Assembly: GCA_029339505.1 (NCBI GenBank)
Contig: JAQISU010000070.1
Span: 3,651,501-3,715,500 of the forward strand
DNA length: 64,000 bases
From: Unio delphinus
Taxonomy: Eukaryota; Mollusca; Bivalvia; Unionida; Unionidae
Direction of reading: 5' to 3'
Under the pieces are notes generated by a model. The model did not search any database. It had not been told where the DNA came from and was given only the letters and a program-made list of their open reading frames with translations. Positions 26,871 through 37,668 of the stretch are shown here, in pieces (the first letter of the stretch is position 1; each line of letters starts with the position of its first letter). Both the position numbers and the translations under genes were made by a program.

Positions 26871-27687
26871 TCTTACGTGCTTAGGCTCGAATAAGCAGCA
26901 ACACAGAAAGAGTGAAAACTAACAAGCTTGTAAAACTTTAACAATGATTTTTATTAAGTACAATTATTTTCATAAAATAAATAAACTTACGGTTCTAGAG
27001 AATCAAATCCAACAAATATAGAATTCACAAAATAATCCACTAATGGAATTGTAAGTCCTGATAAATAAATGTTCTAATAGTTCCAGGTTCGAATCTTGAC
27101 GATGTAATCCAAAATGGCTGACAATGTCACGTGATGCAGTTCTTGTTTTAATATCATCCAAATGAAATTATGAAACATATGTCCTTTTCCAGATAATTCT
27201 TCTTTCTTCAATTAATTGACACAAAGTCCGGAATAAGATAACACTCAAACATAAAATGCACAACTTAATAATAATAAAGCCCAAACATTTACTAAACTCT
27301 TCTATCCAAATCAACAGTCTATATAACTGTTTTTTAAGTAAACAAGTGATCACATGATTTTCTAGAAATTGATAGAGGTTCATGGAAGGTCACAGAAAGA
27401 GACTGCCTTCACTAAAAATCACATACTCTAGATATTTCCTACCCCTAAGAACTAAAAATAAAATGTTTTCCTTGAAATTAACCAATAGTGTTAGAGACTT
27501 GTTGACAATGTCCAAAGCAAGGTCAGGAATTAGATCCACAAGCCAAGGTCAAAACTTGTTTACAATTAAAGGATGATCAGCCTGTACTTTCTAGAAAAAA
27601 TCTACCAATAAATGAATTTTAAAGCAACCATGACAAATTTGGATTTATCAATTAAAAAAAAATAATTTAAATCCAATAGCCGTAACA
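26871..27687 (-). repeat. 5' LTR of the gypsy element
   Basis: The copy nearest gag on the minus strand. It starts TGTTACGG at 27687. Its inner end reads GTAAGA where the 3' LTR has GTAACA, so one terminal base has mutated. Confidence 0.92.
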
Positions 27688-27691
27688 TTCT
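27688..27691. repeat. Gypsy target-site duplication, right copy (TTCT)
   Basis: Pairs with TTAT at 6672-6675, one mismatch. Confidence 0.55.
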
Positions 27692-27764
27692 AAAAGCAGA
27701 TCTGAGACAAAATATTCCATTTACCAAAGGGAAAGTCACTCCATTTTCAAAAACGATCCTCTAA
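27692..27764 (+). pseudogene. Polinton C penton gene, 3' end
   Basis: These are the last ~24 codons of the penton interrupted at 6675. The phase continues across the gypsy element, and the strand IPFTKGKVTPF fits the family's final beta strand. The stop is TAA 27762-27764. Confidence 0.7.
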
Positions 27765-27777
27765 CAACTGAGAAGTT

Positions 27778-28148
27778 ATGTATCCTGTGTACCGAGGAGT
27801 CGCTCGACAACGAGGACATGGTTTAGAAGATATGTTTAAATCAGCCTTTCGTTCCGTGGTCCATGTTTTGAAACCGATGGTGGCATGAGGATTGCACGCC
27901 TTAAAAGATGTTACATAGACTCACGGCAAAAACTTTCATCAAAATGTCCTCATTGACAAACAAAACCCCAAAGAAGCTTTCTTGAGAGCAGGCAAAATGT
28001 CCTGCTTTAAACGGGTAAAGAGGTTTTGTTTCAAAGAGAAATATCTGGCATTCCTGCTTTCCTGAGAACACAACAAGAACAAGGCAGAAAGAGACGACGA
28101 AAACACCCTTCCGAAGCTCTTCTTACCCCTAAAGCTTGAAAGACTGAG
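27778..28148 (+). pseudogene. Polinton C basic core protein, with several stops
   Basis: It starts at ATG 27778 with MYPVYRGVARQRGHGLEDMF, the same VYRG...GHGL...F pattern as the Polinton A core protein at 17635. It lies in the same place, directly upstream of the hexon. Three or more stops (the first at 27886-27888) and a frame change break it. The Lys/Arg-rich end (GRKRRRKHPS) is in another frame. Confidence 0.75.
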
Positions 28149-28199
28149 AAAAACAGAACGGTTTGAGACTTAGGCGTTTTTGATTATTAAAACAAATTC

Positions 28200-28405
28200 A
28201 TGGAGACAATAAAAATGATGCAGCAAGAATATTGTGCCTGTTCCAAGTCGAAAATGGATCTGTTTGTTATGCCATCCACTATGATGACAATGCAAGAATC
28301 CCATTTGGTCGAATTTCATCCCGTCTCCTCTTTGGCAAATTCAGCTCCCATCCAGTTTGAAATCAAAGAGCGACCCGAAGATTACATCTATCTGAACAGC
28401 AGTTA
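28200..28405 (+). pseudogene. Polinton C hexon (F54H12.2-like), 5' part
   Basis: The first ~69 codons of a Polinton major capsid protein of the lineage annotated from C. elegans F54H12.2. The N-terminal signature is CSKSKMDLFVMPSTMMTMQE followed by VEFHPVSSLANSAPIQFEI and PEDYIYLNSS. The frame is interrupted by a Tigger-like element at a TA. It continues in phase at 30099. Confidence 0.85.
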
Positions 28406-30096
28406 CCGTATATACACGTGTATAAGCCGAGAAATGTAGAAAAAAATAGTCCTTGAATAAGGAGGGTCGGCTTATCTACTGGTCAAGGTCCAAGTCTGAA
28501 ATCTGTACTGCTTTTTTCCCTGTCGTGAAGTAAAACATTATTTTCTAACTTAAGTGTTTGGATAATGAATAAAAAACTTGTTTTAACGTACTTGATATAT
28601 ATTTGACAGATGTTCATCCACCAGAAAATACAGCCATACGTGTTATTTGAACCATGGAAATACGTGTATTTTCTAAACGAACCGCCATATTAGTAATTTC
28701 TAGTCAAGTATTTAACCCTCAGCTAATCAGTAATCATTAAACTCTACGTTTTCGTAGAAATGCATGCTAGCTTATTTCTGTGTAAATATGAAAAGAATCT
28801 ACGTAAAAAAATTAAAGAATTACGATACTGAAGGTATGTACGACAAACGTTTTGATCGAGGGTAGAAATACATGTAAGCTAGTCTTAAAGGAACAATAGC
28901 TAGGGGCTCCATAGGGGTTGTTGTGCGCACGCTTAGGAATGGTAAATAACATTGCAATATACGAGTCAGCATGAATAATTGTAAAACAATATAATTAGTT
29001 GGATTTCTTTGATAGGTGCTTTATATGTAATAGGCAGCCACAGTTTATATACTACAGTTGAGTTGTTGTTTGTAAAGCAAAGTGGTTTGTTAGCGGTAGA
29101 GTGTTATACAATAGCTACCATATGCTTAATCTGTGGTAAATGCTTCGGGGATAAATGGTTTGTTTTGTTACACAATGCCAATGACTTTACTAAAGCATGC
29201 CGACTCTCAGATGTATTGTTTACTGAGATATAGTTATGAACATTGTTTCTGCTCAAAGTTATAAACTGTTCCAATACTTTAATAATGTCCACGCTGAAAC
29301 CAATTATATTTTGATCAATTGAATTACACTACCGGTAGTTTATAAAAAAAAACACACACAAATGAACAACACATGATAAATAATAATCAAATACAAATTG
29401 ATAACCAACTTCACATGGAAATAATTACAGGATAAGGTATTAATATAGTACACTACCACTATAAGAAATTATTTTAGTTTAATCTCTCTAGAAGTTTATA
29501 TTCAAAATTAATAGTATAGGAAGTAAAGGAAAGCGTTCTGCTTATGATGAAGCATTCACACTTAACGTTATTGAATATGAAGAAGCAATTAACTGTGCTG
29601 CAGCACGCGTATTTTTTTGTGAACGCGAAGCATGTACGGGAATGGCAGCAATTTGTCTACGTGCTATGCAGATGGCGAAAACTTATAAGTTGGCAGATTC
29701 AAAATTTGTTGCAACAGCCGGCTGGTGCTCTCGTTTTATGAACCGGACTATCGGATGACCATGTTGACAATGACGACGTATATGATGAAAGCACACCCGT
29801 AACAGAAGCCGAGTTTCGTGAACTGTTTGGCAAGTCTGATACAGAGGCCGATTTTGAAGGATTCTAAACTTGATTGAATTTTTATAATTCATTGTTTTAG
29901 AATGAGAAATAATTAAATTTCCATTTAACATTTTAGAATTGTTTTTATTTCACTTTGTGCACCCTGTGATGTATCGGTAGTCTAGAAATTATGGGTCGGC
30001 TTATACTCGGGTCATGCACTTTATAACAGTTTTACCGATTCAGTTTGGTGGGGAATCGGCTTATACACGAACGGGCTCATACGAGAGTATATACGG
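28406..30096 (+). mobile_element. Pogo/Tigger-like DNA transposon with internal deletion
   Basis: Terminal inverted repeats CCGTATATAC... and ...GTATATACGG are flanked by TA (28404-28405 and 30097-30098); the sub-termini share TATAAGCCGA/TCGGCTTATA. Inside, 29523-29740 encodes a CENP-B-type HTH start (GKRSAYDEAFTLNVIEYEEA; VREWQQ in another frame). 29760-29867 encodes the typical acidic C-terminus (AEFRELFGKSDTEADFEGF). The catalytic DDD domain between them is gone. At 28500-29500 I see only AT-rich sequence without genes. It splits the Polinton C hexon. Confidence 0.85.
29523..29867 (+). pseudogene. Tigger-like transposase remnants (N- and C-terminal ends)
   Basis: The N-terminal helix-turn-helix region and the far C-terminal acidic tail are nearly adjacent, with a frame change in the HTH part. 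The deletion of the catalytic domain makes this a non-autonomous copy that would need a transposase in trans. Confidence 0.7.
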
Positions 30097-30098
30097 TA

Positions 30099-31217
30099 CT
30101 TATATTTGAAAGTGAAAGTAAAAAAATCGGACAACACCATTCCTGGAGCCGATGCTTGAGTATCTCCCGTCGACAGTTTTATTCATTATTTATTCAGCGA
30201 TGTGGATTTGTTCATGAATAACAAACTGGTCAGCAGTAGCATAGACACTTACCCTTACCGAGCGTACCTCGAAAATCTCATTACGTACGGAAAGGAAGCT
30301 AAAAACACTCATCTTGATGCTTTTCTGGTATGGAAATCTGAAACAACAGGCGAGGAGAAGTGTAACGATACAGGCTTGAAAGACGAAGACGATCCTCACA
30401 ATGATGGTTTTAAGGATCATCGAAAGAAAATTCTGCAAGGATGTAGTTTAGAACTGCTCGATCGTTTGCATTTGGACATGTGGTTTCAAGAGAAGTATTA
30501 GCTGAATGGTATGGATATTCGCTGGAGACTGAATCGTAGTAGAACTGCTTTCCATTTGATGGCTCATGCCAACGAATACAAAACCATTATCCAAGAGACC
30601 AAGTTATACGTTCGTCGTGTGGAAGTGTTACCTAAAGTGGGAAATGATATTAGTCATACTTTGAGCAGAACGACAGATAAGGTTCCGATGCGACGCGTGG
30701 AAGCAAAAACGTTCACCATTGCCGCTGGACTCCGATCCAAGATCGAAGATCATCTGTTCCAAAGACAGTTTTATCCAAGCGGTTTTTCTTTGGTATTATT
30801 GGCAATGCAGCCCTCAATGGTGCCCACAATGAAAATATTTTCCAGTTTAAGCACTGCAGTGCATCCAGATTCGAAGTCAAAACTTTGTGTACCAGACCCT
30901 TCGAACCCAAGTGTACATAGAATAATTACTTGAGGTTGTACTTGTCGCTCTACGAAGCCACGGGACAGTTAGGAACCAACACCAGTCACTGCATTTTCTA
31001 CAAAGATTATGCAGCAGGTTACACTTTGTGGGCTTTTGATTTCACTCCAGACCAAGGCAGCGACGATGGACATTTCCACCCTATAAAATTCGGTCAACTG
31101 CGCGTGCAACTTTAGTTTGCAGATGCTCTTACCGAAACGGTGAACGTCATTCTGTATGCCGAATTCGATAATATCATAGAAATCAACAATTTGAGAGAAG
31201 TCATTCTAGACTATTAG
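30099..31217 (+). pseudogene. Polinton C hexon, 3' part
   Basis: It resumes the hexon in phase. Segments in order: a TGA near 30153, DVDLFMNNKLVSSS, TYPYRAYLENLITYGKEAK, a stop after DMWFQEKY, FHLMAHANEYKTII, YVRRVEVLPKV, PMRRVEAKTFTIAAG, then after further frame changes SLYEATGQLG, LWAFDFTPD and VILYAEFDNIIEINN. It ends at TAG 31215. These are successive strands of the double jelly roll of F54H12.2-like capsid proteins. The total length over both parts is about 440 codons, normal for the family. Confidence 0.85.
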
Positions 31218-31499
31218 AAACTATAGAAGACACTTGTCCCTCTTTGAATAGTGGAGAATCGATGGAAATGGAATAGAAGGTTACAGAGAAATCATCTCCC
31301 CAAAGACACTAAAGAAGTAATGATAATGCAGTCCAGATGGCCAGAACATGAACAGCATTTAATCACTTGTTTTGCCAAACACTTGGAGGATAAAATGAGA
31401 TGGATGTCACAATGTTCATCCCAGTCAAATTCAACACGATAAATGTATGATGATGAGTCTAGAAGAAACTTTGGACGATTATCTGAACGAAGCTTGGAA
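31218..31499 (+). other. Polinton C, unassigned broken frame before the SINE
   Basis: The short frame 31251-31442, and codons from ~31444 (MYDDESRRNF or, in another phase, MMSLEETLDDYLNEAWNL), run into the SINE insertion. They continue after it at 31843. No domain is recognised. Position suggests a small gene between hexon and protease. Confidence 0.4.
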
Positions 31500-31512
31500 T
31501 CTCATCTCAGAA
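31500..31512. repeat. SINE target-site duplication, left
   Basis: TCTCATCTCAGAA, repeated exactly at 31830-31842. Confidence 0.9.
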
Positions 31513-31829
31513 TTTTTGTTTGATTAGGATTTTTAACGTAGCTTTAACAATTTTTCAGTCATATCGCTACGATGTCTGCAGTGAGGCAGTTTATAGTGAT
31601 GTCTACCACTGGGGCATCATTCCGCAGACATGTAGCATGATGTCCCACCCAGTCACATTATCCCGACACCAGGCCGACCAGTCCTAACACTAACCTCTTA
31701 ATACTGAACGTCAAGCGAGGCAGCTGTTAGTACCATTTTTGTAAGTCTTTGGTATGACTCGGCCGGGGATCGAACCCACGACCTCCCGCTTCCGCGGCGG
31801 ACGCTCTAATCACTAGCCCACCGGAGCGG
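31513..31829 (-). mobile_element. tRNA-derived SINE (family 1), full length
   Basis: The minus strand starts GACCGCTCCGGTGGGCTAGT with box A-like GTGATTAGAGCGTCCG and box B GGTTCGATCC. A ~230-bp body shared with the copies at 47283 and 61572 follows (tract TGGTACTAACAGCTGCCTC, ending in GATATGACTGAAAAATTG). It is flanked by a 13-bp duplication inside a Polinton C gene. Confidence 0.9.
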
Positions 31830-31842
31830 TCTCATCTCAGAA
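31830..31842. repeat. SINE target-site duplication, right
   Basis: Exact copy of 31500-31512. Confidence 0.9.
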
Positions 31843-32052
31843 GAATCCATGTTATATCGGGGGTATAAAGACTTGCGCGATCATTTTGGCTCCTCCATTG
31901 TTTGCTCGAGAGATTGATCACATCGAAGCTCTCCTGGCACAGAGTAAGGAGACGAATCGAAGAAACAGTTACTTGACAGACCTTTTCAAGCAAAAGGTCT
32001 TAATTGAATTGATGTCTTATCATCGACTGTGGTGGAAAAAAAGACCACGAAC

Positions 32053-32625
32053 ATGGATACCTGGGAACTTTATTACCTTTTGAATCACAGTTTATGCACT
32101 GCTTCTTGGAATCCTATCGTGTGTGCTAAATATGAACTACCTCATTGCAAACCGAAAGATAATCAAGCTTATGTCATCTACGCAGACGACAATCATCTTG
32201 CGGGAACTCACTGAGTAGTTGTCTACTTTCCTCAAGAGGTATGTGTGGAGTATTTTGTTTCGTTTGGATTGCCCCCGTTGGAAGACGACATAATTTACTT
32301 TATGAGAATAAATGCCCAGACGACGCAATTCAATAATTTGAAATTACAAGGTACAGATTATATGGTGTGTGGACATTATTGTGTCTATTTTCTGCATCAT
32401 CGCAGTCTAGGATATTCTTTAGAAAATTTAGTGACTAATTTTGATCTTCACTCGTCTAGAAGAAACGATGACAAAGTAGATCGATGGTTTTGTGACCATT
32501 ATGGCTATATGTTGTCTTTAGCTATGAACCATCAATGGTCCTATAACTTCCAACAGTGGAAATCTCAATTTAAGTCACAACGTTGTCAACTATGTCAAAC
32601 ATTTTTTTTATATTTGTCTTATTGA
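32053..32625 (+). pseudogene. Polinton C adenain-like protease pseudogene
   Basis: It starts MDTWELYYLLNHS. The protease motifs follow: GTH with a stop (TGA) immediately after the catalytic His, then VVVYFPQEVCVEYFVSFGLPP (the usual Asp of the DSFG motif is Val here), and VCGHYCVYFLHHRSLG with the nucleophile Cys. This is the adenovirus-type maturation protease of the F54H12.2-hexon Polintons and closer to canonical adenains than the Polinton A enzyme. Two catalytic-site lesions make it inactive. An AATAAA lies at 32625-32630 just after the stop. Confidence 0.82.
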
Positions 32626-34081
32626 AATAAATGTTTGTTTGTTAGTTCAAAAATGTTTGTTAGTTGGGAAAACATTGTTTTGTTTGTCTTTTGAAAGAAA
32701 TGCGTCTGTCGTTTGTTTTAAATTTGTACTAATAAAGATGCTCTTTGACCTCTTTCTATCGCTCACATCAAACTATCCTAACGTTTCCAACACTAAACCG
32801 TATAGGGATGTTTTCTATCGCGTATGCGTTTGAACCATATAAAGCAGGGGTAGTCTCCAGTCTGACTCATCGTCGGGCAGTAAGCACTGAACAGGCAAGA
32901 CCGGTCCTAGCTTAGTGACGCTGCAAACGGACTACAACAGACAATTGCCATTAGGACTGCAACTCAGTTAATTAAATGCTGTCATAGGTTATTACGATAT
33001 ATCCCATCAAATGATAGGGAACTACCCTGCTGAAAGGAATCGTAGTTGTATTGAACAATAGGGAAGAATACAACTTTAATGCAAGGCAGGACTGAATGGT
33101 GAATGGCGGACAGCACGAAGAAACAATGCATGGAGTCGGTAAAGAAGATGGCGGACAACACGTGGCATTTTTTGAGTTTATGCATACGTGAACTGAAAGC
33201 TGAAGACCCTGCTGTTGATCGATAGACAAATCATAAACCTGGCCTGACATCTTGTTGGATGGAAATAAAGCAATTTTGACGAAATTGGAACCATGAGGGA
33301 CTCTGGGACCCATGTACAAGAAAAGCTACCCCGGCTATGTTGCCTAGATGAAAGCAAAATGGAATCCAGATCGTTGCTTTCATTGCCTGGTTGAATATGA
33401 CTTAATTTGGTAAGAGAACCCTCACTGAACAATCTCTATTACGAAACCCGACTTGGTCAATTTTAGACCACCGCTCAAAATTAACAACTTTAATACCAAA
33501 CAGTGACTACACTTTATATGTCAGATATACATATACGTTTTCAACTTTATTAGGGCCTAACAATATGTACACTTTGTAATAGAAAATTGGTATGGTTAGG
33601 ATGTCTAAACAAAATCTACGACTCTAATACTTGATATGATTGCACAGGTTGCTAACACATTATTGGTATTTTTTCTGTCCATTAGTAAAGCTGTACTTGA
33701 TTATAAATAAGTATGGCTCGGGCGTTTTAAGGCTAACGACAACCATGGGCTGGCTCTCCGAGATTCTTTCCTTCTTTGCCACTCCCAGCAACTCTCAACA
33801 TGAAGATATGTGAAGACTAGTTTTCACGCGTCATTATTTTGTGCCATTGCCCATCTAGTAACCTTCACCTAATTGGCTGAATAGAGTTGAGTGTGCGTTG
33901 GGTCTATTCCCACTCACCCAAGATCTTACATTCATGTCTATAGCCCCTCAATAGTGGCGCGAAATAAAGACCAACTGAAATAGTGTTCTTTTGAACACAT
34001 AACTCCCGATTGGATGTGGCACCAATCCTTACCCCTCAGGATTAATTAAATAACCGGCTTTGCCGAATAAAACAGCGTTAA
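32626..34081. other. Right flank of Polinton C: no gene recognised
   Basis: Short shadow frames only. A TATAAAG at about 32838 and several AATAAA-like strings are present but do not border a convincing gene. I could not find a terminal repeat marking the end of Polinton C. Confidence 0.5.
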
Positions 34082-35007
34082 ATGTACCTTCGTGTACGAA
34101 ACACTTTAATTCTAATTTCGATTCGATTCCAGTCTGGCCATCCTTTGTTTAACTCATCCTCCTACGAATATTTGCTCAAGAATAGCCTAACTGAACTAAG
34201 CTTACGTCAAATGAGACAAAGTCTGATGCCAAAGCCTGAAGAGATAGAGAATGTTAGAATGTTGCAAGTGACGGAGGACTTAATAGAAGAACTCTTCCGA
34301 GAAAAAATTAGTAAAGAAAAAAGAAGAATGGTCTGAGAAGTATAGACTTCAGAGGCATCAGAGAGAACAGAAGCAACAGCAGCAGCATCAGGGACCAGAA
34401 AGAGGTTTTGTCGACTGTGGTGTCGACACGAAGGGGTTTTCCGTCTCTTTCTGAAGAAGCTGACCCTATCATGTTGCCAGACGAGGACGCACTCTTAGAG
34501 CAAGAAACCCGGCCTTTTTCAGGGCTATCCAATATACTCGAAAAGAAAACAAATCATTTTGATATTGGTATGTTAGGAAGTTAGAAAAGATAGAAGTGAG
34601 TCTATAATCACATTCTTTCTTTACCTTTGTTAGAAGTGCGTCTATAAGCAGATCTTTTTTCCAGTAACTTGTTAACTTTCTAATTAATGTTTCTGTAAAA
34701 AAAAAAAGTTGAGCGAGTGTTTCTTTTAAGTCAGCGTGTTTTGGTGATGATAGGGGTGATGTTAGTTTTAATAGCATGGATGTTTTCCGTCACGTCTGCG
34801 CTTGTCCCATATAAGGAGAAACGCTCGTCAATCTTGCTACCTATCGTTGGCGTATTAACTCAAAGAAGATGTGCCGAGCTAGACCTGGGAGCTGCCAGCA
34901 TTAACCAGGTGTATTTTGGAGTTTTAGAAAAACATCCCTTATCAGGTCTAACCAAATTTCTAGAAAAGATACTGTTAAAATTGCAAATCGTTGTGAGAGA
35001 GGAGTAG
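34082..35007 (+). pseudogene. Unidentified coding remnants
   Basis: A frame from 34082 reads a charged helical protein (PEEIENVRMLQVTEDLIEEL, then in another phase EKYRLQRHQREQKQQQQ). A second frame at 34717-35007 contains a hydrophobic start and an ordinary helical tail. Codon-like structure in two phases suggests an old broken gene or retroelement ORF; I recognise no family. Confidence 0.35.
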
Positions 35008-35094
35008 TGTCATTATGAACACTGACTATTTTCCTGATACGATAGTGTGTATGTCTGTGTGTGTGCTTTCGTGCGTTTATGTGGATGTAAAATT

Positions 35095-35400
35095 GTATGG
35101 TTAGTTCTGGGTGCTTCCCTGTTTGTGGATAGTAATTTATGTGGTTTGTTTTGGCTGCTTCCACGTGTGTTTGGATAGTATATTGTGCGATTTCTGATAG
35201 TAGATTTGTGTGGTTTGTTTTTGCTGCTTCACCGTGTGCGGATATTATTTTGTATGGTTCTTTTTGGCGGCTTACCCCGTGTGTAGATATTATATTGTAT
35301 GATTTGTTTTCCCTCCCTTCTGCGTGGATAGTAGATTGTATGATTTTTATGTTAGATTGAGTGGTGTATTTACCATCTTTCTGTGTGGATAGTAGATTGT
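35095..35400. repeat. Degenerate ~47-bp tandem repeats
   Basis: Units resembling GTGGATAGTAGATTGTATGA with TTTGTTTTGGCTGCTTCC between them repeat six or so times with drift. They keep long reading frames open on both strands (34901-35542 minus, 35139-35360 plus) that are not genes. Confidence 0.7.
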
Positions 35401-35522
35401 GTTCTGTAAATAGTATATAATATGATAAGTGAGTGTAAGGGATGTTTTCCTTCACATCCGTCCTTGACGCATATACACTCAAGTGTGGGTCATTAACACC
35501 ATTCCACGAAATAACAATAGAA

Positions 35523-36233
35523 GATGGTGACAGCCACAACATTGTTCAACAATTTAAGACACAGTTATTTATGCATATTAGATGGGGAATATGTAGTGGA
35601 AAGACTACATAATGAATGGGGGTTTCCAAACACACTGGACTTTGCAAACAGACTGAAAAAGCCAGGGAGTTCATAAAACGAATGTTAGAAGAAGAAGCCA
35701 AAACGTTACGAGGCTGCATTAACCCTCCCTATGTCAGAGTCGGGGCAATGAAGGAAGTCATACATATTGTCCATAAAGTAAAGTGATTTTGGATAATATT
35801 TTTCAGTGAACAGAGTGACCTCCATGTCAAAAAGGGTCTGGACTAATTCAAGAAAGCCGAAGAACTAATGAGAAATGAGCTAACAGACGTGTGAAGAAGA
35901 TCAAAGATAAATAGAGTCTGGAAAGATAAACATTGGGATAAAAAGGGGGGATTTGAGACATTAAATAAGAATTGGAAGAAGATACAAGAGAAGTTTAGAG
36001 AGATGGGTTATCCAGACGCGATTCCTGATGACGAAGAAGAAGAAGAAGAAGAAGAAGAAGAAGAAGAAGAAGAAGAAGAAGAAGAAGAAGAAGAAGAAGA
36101 AGAAGAAGAAGAAAATCATTGGAAAAATCAAAAGGTTTTGGAAGAACGGCAGAAAATAAAAGAAGACCAACCCAAAAGACCCCTTACAGGGCATCTCTTA
36201 TACCTCGAAAATATATTTGCTTTCTTTGCCTAA
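35523..36233 (+). pseudogene. Unidentified charged protein remnant containing a (GAA)n poly-Glu tract
   Basis: Phases include LNDGEYVVERLHNEWGFP-like sequence at ~35570, then EFIKRMLEEEAKTLRGCINP at ~35650. The frame 36003-36233 reads MGYPDAIPDD, then a Glu run from (GAA)n at 36032-36113, then ENHWKNQKVLEERQK. It is broken by stops and not recognised. The helical, acidic character is consistent along the stretch, so it probably derives from one gene or mobile-element ORF. Confidence 0.4.
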
Positions 36234-36361
36234 ATTTCCATTGTCGCTTGATGTCCCAAATAATATTTCCATGTTAAAATCACCTTGACGCTAAATAGTA
36301 TCACCATGTTAAATTCCCGTTGTGTGTGTGTGCTTATGTGTGTGTGCTTATTTGGATTTAT

Positions 36362-36714
36362 AATGCAGCTTTATCAATTTTATCAGTCATATCGCAACGA
36401 TGTCTGCAGTGTGACAGAGTATAGTGGTGTTGTTGCTGATGATGTTACAGGGTTTAACGCCATTTTTCAGCACAATATGGGCTATATAAGACGGCCAGTA
36501 TTAAAGGTGGAGAAAATACCCGGAAAATCCCAGAAAAAAACAATGATCCACGAAATTTTATGAGCAAGCTTACTCACATACCCACATTGGCTGAGCCCCA
36601 ACACTCGAACCCACGCAGAGGTGGTATGGCAGTGATCCGTAACGTTGAGCACTCGAGACTACTCGGGGCCCTTTATTGTGATGTCTAACACTGGGACATC
36701 ATTCCGCATGTAGC

Positions 36715-36718
<4 letters not shown>
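36362..36718 (-). mobile_element. SINE family 1 copy interrupted by a SINE family 2 copy
   Basis: Family-1 body sequence (TCAGTCATATCGCAACGATG, minus orientation) stops near 36425 and resumes near 36668 (GATGTCTAACACTGGGACAT). Between them lies a tRNA-Ser/Leu-like family-2 SINE (minus) with ACTCGAACCCACGC and CACTCGAGACTACTCGGGGC. Confidence 0.7.

Positions 36719-36776
<58 letters not shown>
36715..36776. repeat. (AAT)n tail of LINE copy 1
   Basis: About twenty AAT units precede the conserved LINE 3' terminus; the same arrangement is at ~50951. Confidence 0.85.
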
Positions 36777-36778
<2 letters not shown>

Positions 36779-37668
36779 CTGTGTCTAGCGCCTAATAAAG
36801 AGCTCCAAACGCATTACAACATCTATAATGATATGACTACACTACAGACAAATAAAAGAACAAAAACGTTCAAATTGGAAATCATTAAACATGCTGAAAA
36901 CATTTGAAGTGCAAAGTATTATTAGGTCTCTAAGTTTGTTATTGTAGTCAAACAATGTGAGTTTTAAGAGCATTCTTAAAAGGGACAACTGTGTCTTCGT
37001 CTCTAATTCTAATCGCCGGGCCCTGGTGTGCAAAAGAACGTTGTCCATATGACTTTGTTTTGATAGTGCGATAAATGAGTTTCCGATTGTCAGAAGAGGA
37101 GCGTAAGGCTCTTGCTGGTGTATAAACATAGGTATTCTAAAGGATGATCAGAACAACTGTGATTTTAACTATTTGAAGCTTTTGAGTAGATATTTAAACG
37201 AACCAGACCGAATATAGTTACAATAGTCAATTCTTGAATGTTATAACGAACAAACAAGTGTTTTAGTGGCATCAACTGAAAGATATTTGCGAATGGAACT
37301 GATGCGTCTCAGCTCAAGATATGCAGCCTTGCATATGTTCATGACATGTTGGTACAATGTGAGAGTACTGTCTAGAGCAACACCTAGGTTTCGTACTGAC
37401 TATGTGAATTTAATGTTGATGTTGTTGATATTTATTGTCTGCGGTAAAGGATCGGAATGAGAAAATCTTTGTGTTGTGATAAGAATAGCCTCAGTTTTAT
37501 CATCATTCATCTGCAGCTTGTTACATGTCATCCACGATTTCACACCAGAAATGCACCTCTCTACTGCTTGGATGGTAGCATCAACTTCAGTTGGGTGACT
37601 AGACCTGTCTGTTTGGGTGTCATCAGCGTACAGTTGGTGAGACACTGTGTGATGATCTATGACACTTC

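Larger units (their letters stand above)
6676..27687 (-). mobile_element. Ty3/gypsy LTR retrotransposon with Gmr1-like integrase-before-RT order, interrupted by Polinton A
   Basis: Two LTRs of about 818 bp flank, on the minus strand, a tRNA-Pro-type primer binding site, gag, protease, integrase zinc finger with remnant core, the Polinton A insertion, a reverse transcriptase remnant and a polypurine tract. Without Polinton A the element is about 5.8 kb. The integrase-then-RT order is that described for Gmr1-type gypsy elements. Most of the integrase core and the RT active-site region are missing or frameshifted, so it is non-autonomous. It sits inside the penton gene of Polinton C. Confidence 0.88.
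2891..32625 (+). mobile_element. Polinton C: decayed F54H12.2-hexon-type provirus hosting all the nested insertions
   Basis: Its pieces lie at ~2891-6675, 27692-28405, 30099-31512 and 31843-32625. All genes recognised are on the + strand in the order ATPase, small conserved protein, integrase, penton, basic core protein, hexon, protease. This is a capsid-plus-integration set of the adintovirus/Polinton class. Reading phase resumes across the gypsy and Tigger insertions, so those pieces were once contiguous. No PolB is visible; it would have to lie left of the window or be lost. Terminal repeats were not found. Confidence 0.85.

Noticed and set aside
31740..31830. A functional tRNA gene
   Set aside because: It has tRNA-like A and B boxes but is the head of a SINE with target duplication; cloverleaf pairing is not convincing.
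32830..32880. TATAAAG and initiator-like sequence as a Polinton C or host promoter
   Set aside because: No gene I can support begins downstream.
34901..35542. 213-residue minus-strand frame
   Set aside because: Held open by a degenerate ~47-bp tandem repeat; composition looks non-protein and no homology recognised.
35961..36194. Poly-Phe protein on the minus strand
   Set aside because: Reverse translation of (GAA)n.
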